Source of the DNA: Thiomonas sp.
Lineage (GTDB): Bacteria; Pseudomonadota; Gammaproteobacteria; Burkholderiales; Burkholderiaceae_C
Direction: 5' to 3'
Assembly (NCBI GenBank): GCA_028706735.1
Contig: JAQTVS010000135.1
Span: 1 to 7,237, forward strand
Length of the DNA: 7,237 bases
Under the pieces are notes generated by a model that worked only from the letters and a program-made list of their open reading frames with translations, was not told the origin of the DNA and made no database searches. Below, piece after piece: positions 1 to 6,929 of this stretch (the stretch's first letter is position 1; every line of letters starts with the position of its first letter). A program made the translations under genes and the position numbers.

Positions 1-26
1 TGCTTCTCGCTTCTCTTCTCTCTTTA

Positions 27-38
27 CCTGCCTGCCTG
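27..38. repeat. CCTG tetranucleotide repeat, three copies
   Basis: The sequence CCTG occurs three times head to tail and is followed by CT. It lies inside the pyrimidine-rich tract. It is short and may be only a slippage product. Confidence 0.6.
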
Positions 39-51
39 CTCTCAAGCCACC

Positions 52-102
52 CTCAATTTCTTTCCCGGCTCAATTTCTTTCCCGGCTCAATTTCTTTCCC
101 GG
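52..102. repeat. 17-bp perfect tandem repeat, three copies
   Basis: The unit CTCAATTTCTTTCCCGG is present three times without mismatch at 52-68, 69-85 and 86-102. There are no spacers between the copies, so this is not a CRISPR. On the minus strand each copy reads CCGGGAAAGAAATTGAG. Perfect identity suggests recent expansion by slippage or unequal exchange. No function is evident. Confidence 0.95.
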
Positions 103-125
103 TCTTCTTACTCGTCTTCTTACTT
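102..125. repeat. 12-bp near-perfect tandem repeat, two copies
   Basis: GTCTTCTTACTC at 102-113 is followed directly by GTCTTCTTACTT at 114-125, with a single mismatch at the last base. It adjoins the 17-bp repeat array, sharing the base at 102, and continues the pyrimidine-rich character. Confidence 0.85.
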
Positions 126-205
126 CACTTTTTATCTTGCCTCTCGGGAGCAACACAAGTCAAAATCGCCCGATTCTATTCACTTCGTGCGACAAGGCAA
201 GGCAT

Positions 206-1258
206 TCAACCGATCAGACACTGTTGCAGCCCTTGTTCCAGGATGTCACGCGGCAGGTCGATGCCGATGAACACCATCTTGCTCTGCCGCTGTTCCTGCG
301 CGCCCCAGGGAGCGGCAAGGTCGCTGCCCATGAGCTGGTGCACGCCCTGGAACACCACCTTGCGGTCGATGCCCTGCATGTTCAGCACGCCCTTATAGCG
401 CAGCATGCGTGGGCCATACACCTGCACGATGGCGCCGAGGAAGTCTTCGAGCTTGGCCGGGTCGAAGGGTTTGTCCGTGCGGTAAACGAAGGATTTCACA
501 TCGTCATCGTGATGGTGATGGTGTGGGTGATTGCAGTGTTCGCCGTGTTCGTGGTCGTGATGCGCGTGGTCATGATCGTGCTCATGCTCATGATCGTCGG
601 CCTTGAGGAAATCGGGGTCGATGTCGAGTTTGGCGTTGAGGTTGAAGCCCTTGAGGTCGAGCACCTGCGACAGCGGAACCTCACCGAAATGCACCACGCT
701 CTGTTTGGCGCGCGGGTTCATGTGCGCGAGACGGTGTTGCAGCGCGGCGAGGGCGTCCTGGCTCACCAGATCGGCTTTGCTGATGAAAATCTGGTCGGCG
801 AAACCCACCTGGCGGCGCGCCTCTTGCCGGGTGTCGAGCTGCTGATTGGCGTGAACCGCGTCGACCAGGGTGAGGATGGCGTCGAGCATGTACTGGCTGG
901 CCACTTCATCATCCATGAAAAAGGTCTGCGCCACCGGGCCGGGATCGGCGATGCCGGTGGTTTCGATGATCACGCGGTCGAAGGCGATCTCGCCCTTGCG
1001 GCGCTTGAGCGCGAGGTCGGCCAGTGTGGCCCGCAGGTCGTCGCGGATGGTGCAGCAGATGCAGCCGTTTGACATCTGCACGATCTGCTCGCCCGCTTCC
1101 TGCACCAGGATGTCGCTGTCGATGTTCTCTTCACCGAACTCGTTTTCGATCACGGCAATCTTGGAGCCATGCGCTTCGTGCAGCACGCGCTTGAGCAGGG
1201 TGGTTTTGCCGCTGCCGAGAAAGCCGGTGACGATGGTGGCGGGAATGAGAGTGGACAT
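206..1258 (-). CDS. CobW/YjiA-type (G3E family, COG0523) GTPase with His-rich metal-binding loop
   Basis: This 350-residue protein belongs to the G3E P-loop GTPases, whose members act as metallochaperones or insertases. Visible motifs are the Walker A/P-loop GFLGSGKTT (12-20), ENEFGE (38-43), the metal-site motif GCICC (65-69, Cys66, Cys68, Cys69), ETTG (99-102), and SKAD (160-163) in the guanine-specificity position. The C-terminal CobW_C domain contains LRYKG, FQGVHQLM and MVFIGIDLP, which resemble E. coli YjiA. Between the domains, residues 223-250 contain 16 histidines mixed with Asp and Glu, as expected for binding zinc or a similar metal. An open frame extends upstream to 1315, but the ATG at 1258 has AAGGA 8 nt upstream and directly starts the conserved N-terminus. 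It is the last gene of the run, 53 bp after rlmI. Its exact metal and client are unknown, and no clear Zur box was seen. Confidence 0.93.
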   Translation of the reverse strand: MSTLIPATIVTGFLGSGKTTLLKRVLHEAHGSKIAVIENEFGEENIDSDILVQEAGEQIVQMSNGCICCTIRDDLRATLADLALKRRKGEIAFDRVIIETTGIADPGPVAQTFFMDDEVASQYMLDAILTLVDAVHANQQLDTRQEARRQVGFADQIFISKADLVSQDALAALQHRLAHMNPRAKQSVVHFGEVPLSQVLDLKGFNLNAKLDIDPDFLKADDHEHEHDHDHAHHDHEHGEHCNHPHHHHHDDDVKSFVYRTDKPFDPAKLEDFLGAIVQVYGPRMLRYKGVLNMQGIDRKVVFQGVHQLMGSDLAAPWGAQEQRQSKMVFIGIDLPRDILEQGLQQCLIG

Positions 1259-1311
1259 GGGAGATTCCTTTTGAGGGGCAACATTTACAGATAGGGGCGA
1301 TTGCCGAAAAA

Positions 1312-2493
1312 TCAATTCTTGCGCAGCAGCAGGCCCTTGAGATACTCGCCTTCGGGGAAGTGCAGGCTCAGCGGATGGTCGAGACCGGCGCCAGTGCGGG
1401 CGACGATCTGCGCGTCGGCTCCGGCGTCGAGTGCGGCGCCAGCGACGATTTTCTGGAACAGGTCGGCGCTGACGCCGCCGGAGCAGGAAAAAGTGAACAG
1501 CCAGCCGCCCGGCGGCAGCAGATGGAAGGCCAGGCGGTTGATGTCTTTGTAGGCGCGCGCGGCGCGCTCAACTTGCTGCGGGTTGGAGGCGAATTTGGGC
1601 GGATCGAGCACGATGGCGTCGAACTGCGCGCCTTCGTCTCGCAGGCGGCGCAGGGCGGCGTTGACGTCGGCATCGAGAAAAGTCGCGCGGGCCGCGTCAA
1701 ACCCGTTGCGCGCCACATGCTGCGCCGCAAGGGCGAGCGCGGGCGCGGACGAATCGACTGAGATCACCTGCTGCGCGCCACCGGCCAGCGCCGCCAGGGT
1801 GAAGCCGCCGGTGTAGCTGAAGCAATTGAGCACACGCTGCAACTTGTGCGCGCGCACAACCTCGGCAAAACGGCTGCGGGCATCGCGCTGGTCGAGGTAG
1901 AAGCCGGTCTTGTGGCCGCTGGCGACATCGACCTGCAGACGCAGGCCGTTTTCGACAATCTCGACCTGGGTGTCGCCCGCGCCGTGCAGCCAGCCGGTGG
2001 CCGGGGGCAGGCCTTCGCGCTCGCGCAGCGCGGCGTCGGAGCGTTCGTAAAGGCGCACCTCGGGCATCAGGGTGTGCAGAGCGCCGACAAGCACGGGCTT
2101 CCAGCGTTCGATGGCGGCGCTGCCTGCCTGCAGCACCACGATGTCGGCGTAGCGGTCGAGAATGCAGCCGGGCAGGCCGTCGCTTTCACCATGAACCAGG
2201 CGGCACGCGCTCAGATCGAGCCCGAGCGCCTGGCGGCGCGCGATTGCTGTGCGCAGCCTCTCGGTGAAAAAGCTGGCATCAATGCGTTGTGTGGGCTCGA
2301 AGCTCCAGACCCGCAGGCGGATCTGCGAAGCGGGGCTGAACGCGGCCCAGGCGAGAAACTGGCCGTCGTGCGATTCCACGCGGACGGTTTCTCCGCTGTC
2401 GGCGCTGCCCTTGGCGATCGAGCTTGCAAACACCCAGGGGTGGCGGCGCAGCAGGGAGCGTTCCTTGCCAGGATGAAGGCGGATGGTTTTCAT
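1312..2493 (-). CDS. rlmI: 23S rRNA (cytosine-5-)-methyltransferase RlmI (YccW family)
   Basis: The protein (393 aa, close to the family's usual ~396) resembles RlmI, which methylates C5 of a cytosine in 23S rRNA (C1962 in E. coli) with S-adenosylmethionine. The N-terminus (roughly 1-80) matches the PUA-like domain, including ERSLLRRHPWVF and SPASQIRLRVW. The C-terminal Rossmann methyltransferase has FSYTGGF (225-231, SAM binding), a VDSS acidic loop near 246, DPPK (297-300), and TFSCSGG with the expected catalytic Cys337. The frame stays open to 2655, but that extension lies inside xerC in another frame and has no family character. The ATG at 2493 begins the conserved region. It lies 10 bp after the xerC stop with no Shine-Dalgarno in the gap, so coupled translation is likely. 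RlmI versus a close paralogue of the same COG1092 family is the only real doubt. Confidence 0.92.
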   Translation of the reverse strand: MKTIRLHPGKERSLLRRHPWVFASSIAKGSADSGETVRVESHDGQFLAWAAFSPASQIRLRVWSFEPTQRIDASFFTERLRTAIARRQALGLDLSACRLVHGESDGLPGCILDRYADIVVLQAGSAAIERWKPVLVGALHTLMPEVRLYERSDAALREREGLPPATGWLHGAGDTQVEIVENGLRLQVDVASGHKTGFYLDQRDARSRFAEVVRAHKLQRVLNCFSYTGGFTLAALAGGAQQVISVDSSAPALALAAQHVARNGFDAARATFLDADVNAALRRLRDEGAQFDAIVLDPPKFASNPQQVERAARAYKDINRLAFHLLPPGGWLFTFSCSGGVSADLFQKIVAGAALDAGADAQIVARTGAGLDHPLSLHFPEGEYLKGLLLRKN

Positions 2494-2503
2494 GGAGGGG
2501 GGC

Positions 2504-3505
2504 TTATGGCTTCTTGCGCGCGCGGGGATGGGCGGCGTCATAGACCTTGGCCAGATGCTGGAAGTCCAGACGGGTATAGACCTGCGTGGTCGCAATGCTG
2601 GAATGGCCCAGCAATTCTTGCACCGCGCGCAAATCGCCGCTGGACTGCAGCACATGCGAAGCGAAGGAATGACGCAGCATATGCGGATGCACGCGGGCGT
2701 CCAGCCCGGCGGCTCTGGCGTGCGCGCGCAGTTCCAGCCAAACGCGCTGCGGAGTGAGGCGGCCGCCGCGCGCGCCGAGGAACAACGCGGCTTGCGCGTC
2801 GGCGTCTGCGTCGGGTCGCAGCAGCGCGCTTCTGACGGCCAGCCAGTGTTGCAACGCCAGCAGGGCGGGGCGGCCGATGGGCACGCTGCGGCGCTTGTTG
2901 CCTTTGCCGGTCACGGTGGCTTCTGCTTCGTCCCAGTCGATCCAGCCGCGTGCTGCGGGGCTGGCGCGCAGGTCCAGGCCGGTGAGTTCGGATACGCGCA
3001 GGCCGCTGGAATACAGCAGCTCGGCGATGGCATGCACGCGGGCGTTGCGAGCGGCAACGCCTTCGCGCTTGTGCGCATCAGCATGTGTTGAATTGGTTGC
3101 CTCGGGCACATAGGCGGCCAGCGCGACGGCCTGATCGACCGACAGCGCCTTGGGCAGCGGCTTGGCGGCCTTGGGCGCGCGCACGTCCTGCACCGGGTTG
3201 GCGGCCACAAAGCCGTGACGGCCCATCCAGCGAAAAAAGCTGCGCCAGGCCGACAGCCGGGCAGAGATGGCGCGCGGGCTCATGCCGCTGGCATGAAGCT
3301 GCGCGGCCCAGCGGCGGATGTGGGCGGATTCGATCGGCGCGGCGTTCAGGGCGGCGGCACGCTGCAGCAAATCATCGAGGTCGCGCCGGTAGTTGATCAA
3401 GGTGCTGCGAGCCAGTCTGCGCTCGGTCTGCGCGTGGACGAGATAGTTTTCCGCGAGCGCCCGCAAGTCGGCTGTGCCGGGTGCGGGAGTCAGGTGCGTG
3501 GTCAT
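2504..3505 (-). CDS. xerC: Site-specific tyrosine recombinase XerC
   Basis: XerC with XerD resolves chromosome dimers at dif at the septum. The 333-residue protein has an N-terminal SAM-like core-binding domain (about 15-105) and a C-terminal catalytic domain. The expected active-site residues are all visible: Arg170 in LLYSSGLR, Lys201 in TGKGNKRR, His275 and Arg278 in HPHMLRHS, His301 in LLGHSS, and the nucleophile Tyr310 in TTQVYTRLD. The C-terminus DFQHLAKVYDAAHPRA is the XerC-type ending and argues against XerD. It is about 35 residues longer than E. coli XerC, partly from an insertion around 136-156 just before the first catalytic arginine. The start at 3505 lies 24 bp after the DUF484 stop and has only a weak ribosome-binding site. 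The order dapF, DUF484, xerC matches the E. coli dapF-yigA-xerC cluster. This is a housekeeping recombinase, not an element integrase. Confidence 0.96.
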   Translation of the reverse strand: MTTHLTPAPGTADLRALAENYLVHAQTERRLARSTLINYRRDLDDLLQRAAALNAAPIESAHIRRWAAQLHASGMSPRAISARLSAWRSFFRWMGRHGFVAANPVQDVRAPKAAKPLPKALSVDQAVALAAYVPEATNSTHADAHKREGVAARNARVHAIAELLYSSGLRVSELTGLDLRASPAARGWIDWDEAEATVTGKGNKRRSVPIGRPALLALQHWLAVRSALLRPDADADAQAALFLGARGGRLTPQRVWLELRAHARAAGLDARVHPHMLRHSFASHVLQSSGDLRAVQELLGHSSIATTQVYTRLDFQHLAKVYDAAHPRARKKP

Positions 3506-3529
3506 GGGAAGCGCGCCCGCTGCCGGGGT

Positions 3530-4201
3530 CTACCGCGCCAGCAGCCCCACGAGCGCGGCGCTGGAGAGCTGGCTGATGAGGGAGAGGAAGTCGGTGCCCA
3601 TATCGGCGGTGAAACGCTGGGTGTCGGGTGAAGCCAGCACCAGCAGGCCCATGCACATGCTGGTGTGCGGGTTCTGCAGGGGAATGAGCGCGAGCGATTG
3701 CGCCATTTGCGCGTCGGCCAGCCAGTGCGTGGCCTCAAAGCCGGGGTTGGGGCCGACGAAGGGCGCGGCCAGGCTGGCGGCGAAGGTCCGGGAGTCATCA
3801 CTCACGCCGCTGGCGAAATCCAGCGCGGCGAATTCCTCGCGCACCGGCCAGAGCTTGAGCGCGGTCATGGGCAGGTCGAAGCGCGTTTTCAGCGCTTCCT
3901 GCAGGGCGTGCGGCAACTGCTCCGGGGCGCCCTGCTGCGCCAGCATGACGTCGCGCGCCCACAGCAGCAGCTTGCCGGCCAGGGTTTCGTTGTCCACCGC
4001 GTTGCGCATCATCGCGGCCAGGCGGTGTTCCAGGGTGCGCATTTTGTCGCGCAGCATTTCCATCTGCCGCTCCTGCAGCGAGACGGCGCGGTTGCCGTGC
4101 GGGCTGAGCAGTTGCACGGTGGTGAGCAGTTCGGCGTGGCGCTCGAAGAATTCGGGGTTGGCGGCCAGGTAGGCGGCCAGATCGTGTTCGCTCAGTTCCA
4201 T
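3530..4201 (-). CDS. DUF484 family protein (YigA-like)
   Basis: This 223-residue protein fits the DUF484 family (PF04340), related to GAF domains and of uncertain function. It begins with the family's typical helix LSEHDLAAYLAANPEFFERH (3-22). A basic, coiled-coil-prone segment follows (about 40-68, including LQERQMEMLRDKMRTLEHRL), then a GAF-like region (about 75-215). No signal peptide or membrane segment is visible, so it is probably cytoplasmic. The frame opens upstream to 4255, but the ATG at 4201 starts the family motif and is preceded by GGAG 8 nt upstream, overlapping the end of dapF. It sits between dapF (13 bp) and xerC (24 bp), the position of yigA in E. coli. A link to XerC or to envelope growth can be guessed only from context. 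Confidence 0.9.
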   Translation of the reverse strand: MELSEHDLAAYLAANPEFFERHAELLTTVQLLSPHGNRAVSLQERQMEMLRDKMRTLEHRLAAMMRNAVDNETLAGKLLLWARDVMLAQQGAPEQLPHALQEALKTRFDLPMTALKLWPVREEFAALDFASGVSDDSRTFAASLAAPFVGPNPGFEATHWLADAQMAQSLALIPLQNPHTSMCMGLLVLASPDTQRFTADMGTDFLSLISQLSSAALVGLLAR

Positions 4202-4214
4202 CGGGTGTTCTCCA

Positions 4215-5078
4215 TCAGGGCAGATCGGGAAGCTCGATCGTGCCGTCAAAAACAAAAGCGGCGGGACCAGTCATGCGCACGGGCTGGCCTGCGCCCGCCC
4301 AGGAAATAGTCAGCGCGCCGCCGTGGGTCTGCACGTTGACCGCGCCTTGCAGCCAGCCGTGGCGCAGCCCGGCCACCACGGCGGCGCAGGCGCCGGTGCC
4401 GCAGGCCAGGGTTTCCCCGGCGCCGCGCTCCCAGACGCGCAGGCGGATGTGCTGGGGGTCGATGATCTGCATGAAGCCAGCGTTGACCCGGCGCGGGAAA
4501 CGGGGGTGATGCTCGATCAGCGGGCCGTGGCTGAGGACGGGCGCGGTGTCCACATCGCCCACCCTCTGCACGGCATGCGGGTTGCCCATCGACAGCACGC
4601 TGATCCAACTGCTTGCGCCCGCCACATCCAGCGGCCATTGCTCCCAGCCATCCACCGGCTTCGGCGCCAGGCCGGTGGCATTGAAAGGCACGCGCGGCAG
4701 TTCGAAAATCGGCGCGCCCATGTCCACGGTGATGCGGCCGTCGGGCTGCAGTTCGGGTTCGATGAGGCCCGCGAGCGTCTGCACCCGGATGCGGCGTTTG
4801 GCGGTGAGCCCCTTGTCATGCACATAGGCGACGAAGCAGCGTGCGCCGTTGCCGCATTGCTCCACCTCGCCGCCGTCGGCGTTGAAGATGCGGTAGCCGA
4901 AATCCACCTCGGGCGAGGGCGCGGCTTCGACCACCAGAATCTGGTCGGCGCCGACGCCAAAGTGGCGGTCGGCCAGCAGGCGCAACTGCGCCGCGCTGAG
5001 CACGATGGGTGCGCGTGTGGCGTCGAGGACGACAAAGTCGTTGCCGGCGCCGTGCATTTTGGTGAACGCGAGTTGCAT
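4215..5078 (-). CDS. dapF: Diaminopimelate epimerase
   Basis: DapF interconverts LL- and meso-diaminopimelate in the cytoplasm, supplying peptidoglycan and the last step toward lysine. The 287-residue length is normal (E. coli 274). The N-terminus [15 protein letters not shown] is diagnostic. The two catalytic cysteines are Cys75 in [10 protein letters not shown] and Cys226 in [11 protein letters not shown], and each sits in the expected half of the pseudo-symmetric fold. SMGNPHAV (163-170) and [10 protein letters not shown] are further family motifs. The start at 5078 follows the stop of the upstream acyltransferase gene by 3 bp. No clear Shine-Dalgarno is present, so coupling to the upstream gene is likely. 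Confidence 0.97.
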   Translation of the reverse strand: MQLAFTKMHGAGNDFVVLDATRAPIVLSAAQLRLLADRHFGVGADQILVVEAAPSPEVDFGYRIFNADGGEVEQCGNGARCFVAYVHDKGLTAKRRIRVQTLAGLIEPELQPDGRITVDMGAPIFELPRVPFNATGLAPKPVDGWEQWPLDVAGASSWISVLSMGNPHAVQRVGDVDTAPVLSHGPLIEHHPRFPRRVNAGFMQIIDPQHIRLRVWERGAGETLACGTGACAAVVAGLRHGWLQGAVNVQTHGGALTISWAGAGQPVRMTGPAAFVFDGTIELPDLP

Positions 5079-5081
5079 GGG

Positions 5082-5987
5082 TCAGTAAAGAGAGGGCTCG
5101 CCTTCGGGGCGGTTCTTGAAGCGCTTGTGCACCCAATGGTATTGCGCGGGCATGGTGCGCACCTGCTCTTCGATAAACCGGTTCATGCGCCGCAGGTCAG
5201 CGTCGATGTCGGCTGGTTTTCCCTTCGCGTCCAGTGCGGGGAAATCGGTCCAGGCCGGATGCACGGTGATGGCATAGCCGCGCGCGCCGGGCAGCATGCG
5301 GGTGACCACCGGATAGACCCGGGCGTTCGCCGAAGCCGCCAGCCGCGGGGCCACGTCCAGCGTGGCGGCGGGCACGCCGAAAAAGTCGATGAAGCGCGCG
5401 CTGCGCAGGCCGAAGTCCATGTCGGGCAGGGTGTAGAACGGCACCCCGGCGCGCAGTTGCCGCAGCATGCCCGCGGCGCCGTCATGCCGCGAGACGATGG
5501 CGGCAGTGTGAAACCGGCTGCGCCGCGCTACTACCCAGTCGTCGAGCACCTTGTTTTTCTGCGGGGTGTACATGCCCGAGACCGGGCGTGGAGCCACCAG
5601 ACTGAGCGCCGTCCAGCCGGCATCGAGCCCCTCGAAATGAAAGCCCAGCAGCAGGGTGTTTTGACTGCCGTCCAGCGCTTCGCTGACCGCGCCGTCGATG
5701 TGCAGCAGCCGCTGCAAGCGCCTGGGGCTGGCGTACCACAGCACCCCGCGCTCCAGGAACGCGCGGGCCACATAGATGAAATGTTGCCGCCCCGCGGCGC
5801 GCTGTTGCGCGGCGCTCCAGTTGGGGAAGCACAATTGCAGATTGCGCAGGGTGATGCGACGGCGCGAGCGGGCCAGTGGCCACAACAGCCAGCCCACCGC
5901 GGCGCCCAGCGCAGCCAGCACGGGGTAGGGCAGCAGGTGCAGCAGCCAGATCAGCGCAATGCTCAGCCGGGCGAGCAGGGCTTTCAT
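5082..5987 (-). CDS. LpxL/LpxM-family lipid A acyltransferase (second of tandem pair)
   Basis: This 301-residue protein belongs to the LpxL/LpxM/HtrB late acyltransferases, inner-membrane enzymes that transfer acyl chains from acyl-ACP onto lipid A precursor. It has an N-terminal hydrophobic anchor (about 8-37), a basic RSRRRITLRNLQLCFP segment (41-55) typical of the family, and the catalytic HX4D motif HFEGLD (117-122). Later blocks include YTLPDMDFG (185-193), RFIDFFGVPAATL (198-210) and the C-terminal YHWVHKRFKNRP. The frame extends to 6494 in the shadow of the preceding gene, where the translation is low-complexity Arg/Ala/Gly. The ATG at 5987 overlaps that gene's stop as ATGA and starts the membrane anchor. 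Acyl chain and acceptor position cannot be read from the sequence. It may be functionally different from its tandem partner. Confidence 0.92.
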   Translation of the reverse strand: MKALLARLSIALIWLLHLLPYPVLAALGAAVGWLLWPLARSRRRITLRNLQLCFPNWSAAQQRAAGRQHFIYVARAFLERGVLWYASPRRLQRLLHIDGAVSEALDGSQNTLLLGFHFEGLDAGWTALSLVAPRPVSGMYTPQKNKVLDDWVVARRSRFHTAAIVSRHDGAAGMLRQLRAGVPFYTLPDMDFGLRSARFIDFFGVPAATLDVAPRLAASANARVYPVVTRMLPGARGYAITVHPAWTDFPALDAKGKPADIDADLRRMNRFIEEQVRTMPAQYHWVHKRFKNRPEGEPSLY

Positions 5988-6856
5988 GGGGCCGCTCCTG
6001 TTGCGGATTGATCGGGCGCCGCGGGCGCGCCGGGAGGGCGCTTGTAGCGGTTGTAGCCCCAGAGATATTGTTCCGGGCAGCGGCGTATCAGCATTTCCAG
6101 CGCCTGGTTGATCTGCGCGGCGGCGCGTTGCGGATCGGCGTCGAGTTCCTGAGGGAAAGGTTCCAGCGTCAGGGTGTAGCCGCGTCCGCCGGGCAGACGC
6201 AGCGCCGAGGCCAGAATGATGCGGGCCCTGCCCAGTTGCACCAGACGAGAGGGCAGCGTCATGGTGTAGGCGGGGCGGCCGAAAAAATCGGCCCACACGC
6301 CTTCGCCTTGTGCCGGCGCCTGATCGGGCAACAGGCCGACGGCTTCTCCCGCGCGCAGGGCGCGCAGCAACTGCCGCACCCCGGCCAGATTGGCCGGCGC
6401 AGTGGCGAGGTTGTGGCGCTGACGGGAGGCCAGCGCCACCGGTTGCAACACGGCCTTGCGCGGCGGCCGGTACATCACGGTGATCGGACCCCATGTCGCA
6501 GCGGCCTGCGCCGACACGTCAAAGCAGCCCAGATGCGGGGTGAGGTAGAGCACGCCCTGGCCGCTGGCGCGCACCGCGTCCACATGTTCTTTGCCGATGA
6601 CCTGCACCGCGTGGACTGGCGCCTTGCCGCCGCGGCGAAACCAGACCGCGGGCAACTCGCCCGCCATGCGCCCGGCCTGCACCGCAGCTTTGCGCGCCAG
6701 CAAGTCGGGGTCATATCCGGCCTGCTGCAGATTGGCGCGCAGGCGCTGGCGGTAGATGCCGGAGGCCGCGTACACCGCCAAGCCGAGCGCCGCTCCCAGC
6801 GCCTGGAGCAAGCCCAGCGGCAGATGGGAAAGAAGGCGAAACAGGCGCAGCAGCAT
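5984..6856 (-). CDS. lpxL: LpxL (HtrB)-family lipid A acyltransferase (first of tandem pair)
   Basis: This 290-residue member of the lipid A late acyltransferase family has a hydrophobic N-terminus (about 8-33, LPLGLLQALGAALGLAVYAA) for inner-membrane association. The catalytic HX4D motif is HLGCFD (108-113). Other visible family blocks are VMYRPPR (127-133), GLLPDQAP (174-181), FFGRPAYTMTLPSRL (191-205) and the C-terminal QYLWGYNRYKRPP. The frame could begin at a TTG at 6874, but the ATG at 6856 has AAGGA 4 nt upstream and is preferred. It is the promoter-proximal gene of the minus-strand run and is divergent from metK. Its stop overlaps the next gene's start by ATGA. It is distinct in sequence from its neighbour, so the pair is old or was assembled rather than recently duplicated. 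The name lpxL is by family and does not fix the acyl specificity. Confidence 0.92.
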   Translation of the reverse strand: MLLRLFRLLSHLPLGLLQALGAALGLAVYAASGIYRQRLRANLQQAGYDPDLLARKAAVQAGRMAGELPAVWFRRGGKAPVHAVQVIGKEHVDAVRASGQGVLYLTPHLGCFDVSAQAAATWGPITVMYRPPRKAVLQPVALASRQRHNLATAPANLAGVRQLLRALRAGEAVGLLPDQAPAQGEGVWADFFGRPAYTMTLPSRLVQLGRARIILASALRLPGGRGYTLTLEPFPQELDADPQRAAAQINQALEMLIRRCPEQYLWGYNRYKRPPGAPAAPDQSATGAAP

Positions 6857-6892
6857 GAATTCCTTGCGGGGCAAAGGGTGTCATGTTACGGA

Positions 6893-6921
6893 TTGGCGAC
6901 GCGTGTCTGCAGGCATAGAAT
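6893..6921 (+). promoter_or_regulatory. Putative sigma70 promoter of metK
   Basis: TTGGCG at 6893-6898 and TAGAAT at 6916-6921 are separated by exactly 17 bp, close to the housekeeping consensus. Transcription would start near 6928, about 137 nt before the metK ATG. That start lies just before the first strand of the structured leader, which supports the assignment. It also lies within the upstream region of the divergent acyltransferase gene. Confidence 0.6.
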
Positions 6922-6929
6922 GTTTCGCA

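Larger units (their letters stand above)
1..205. other. Gene-free region with pyrimidine-rich low-complexity tract
   Basis: No convincing coding region lies between the left edge and the stop codon of the CobW-type GTPase gene at 206. The first ~126 bases are about 80% pyrimidine on the plus strand and are built from short repeats: CCTG three times at 27-38, a 17-bp unit three times at 52-102, and a 12-bp unit twice at 102-125. Bases 126-205 have more even composition. The operon on the minus strand would run into this region, where its transcript would become purine-rich. No strong rho-independent terminator is visible. A plus-strand reading frame that begins at 137 continues antisense to the GTPase gene and is judged non-coding. 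Confidence 0.7.

Noticed and set aside
52..102. CRISPR-like repeat array
   Set aside because: The 17-bp units abut each other with no spacers, and there are no cas genes, so it is a simple tandem repeat.
162..177. Possible terminator for the minus-strand operon: AGAATC-GGGC-GATTTT
   Set aside because: The stem is six pairs, mostly A-T with one G-U, and only a short T run overlaps it. It is too weak to call as an intrinsic terminator.
137..1072. A 311-codon plus-strand frame with a Val/Met-rich segment that resembles a membrane helix
   Set aside because: The hydrophobic stretch is simply the antisense reading of the His/Asp codons in the GTPase's metal loop. The opposite strand has a complete P-loop GTPase.
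2494..2655. N-terminal extension of RlmI by 54 residues
   Set aside because: It lies within xerC in another frame and does not resemble the PUA-like start, which begins at the ATG at 2493.
1846..2757. A 303-codon plus-strand frame antisense to rlmI and the end of xerC
   Set aside because: No family motifs are visible, and it spans two well-supported genes on the other strand.
2504..3505. Phage or island integrase
   Set aside because: The XerC-type C-terminus and the dapF-DUF484-xerC context show a housekeeping recombinase. No attachment site or element genes are present.
4323..6011. A 562-codon open frame on the plus strand, antisense to dapF and the second acyltransferase gene
   Set aside because: It is a consequence of high GC and codon bias in the real genes opposite. 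Its translation is His, Gln, Ala and Gly rich with no recognisable domain, while the opposite strand carries clear catalytic motifs.
5988..6494. N-terminal extension of the second acyltransferase
   Set aside because: The added 169 residues are Arg/Ala/Gly-rich and out of frame within the first acyltransferase gene. The ATG at 5987 starts the expected membrane anchor.
6857..6874. TTG start for the first acyltransferase, giving six more residues
   Set aside because: The ATG at 6856 has a well-placed AAGGA. That AAGGA falls inside the would-be extension.
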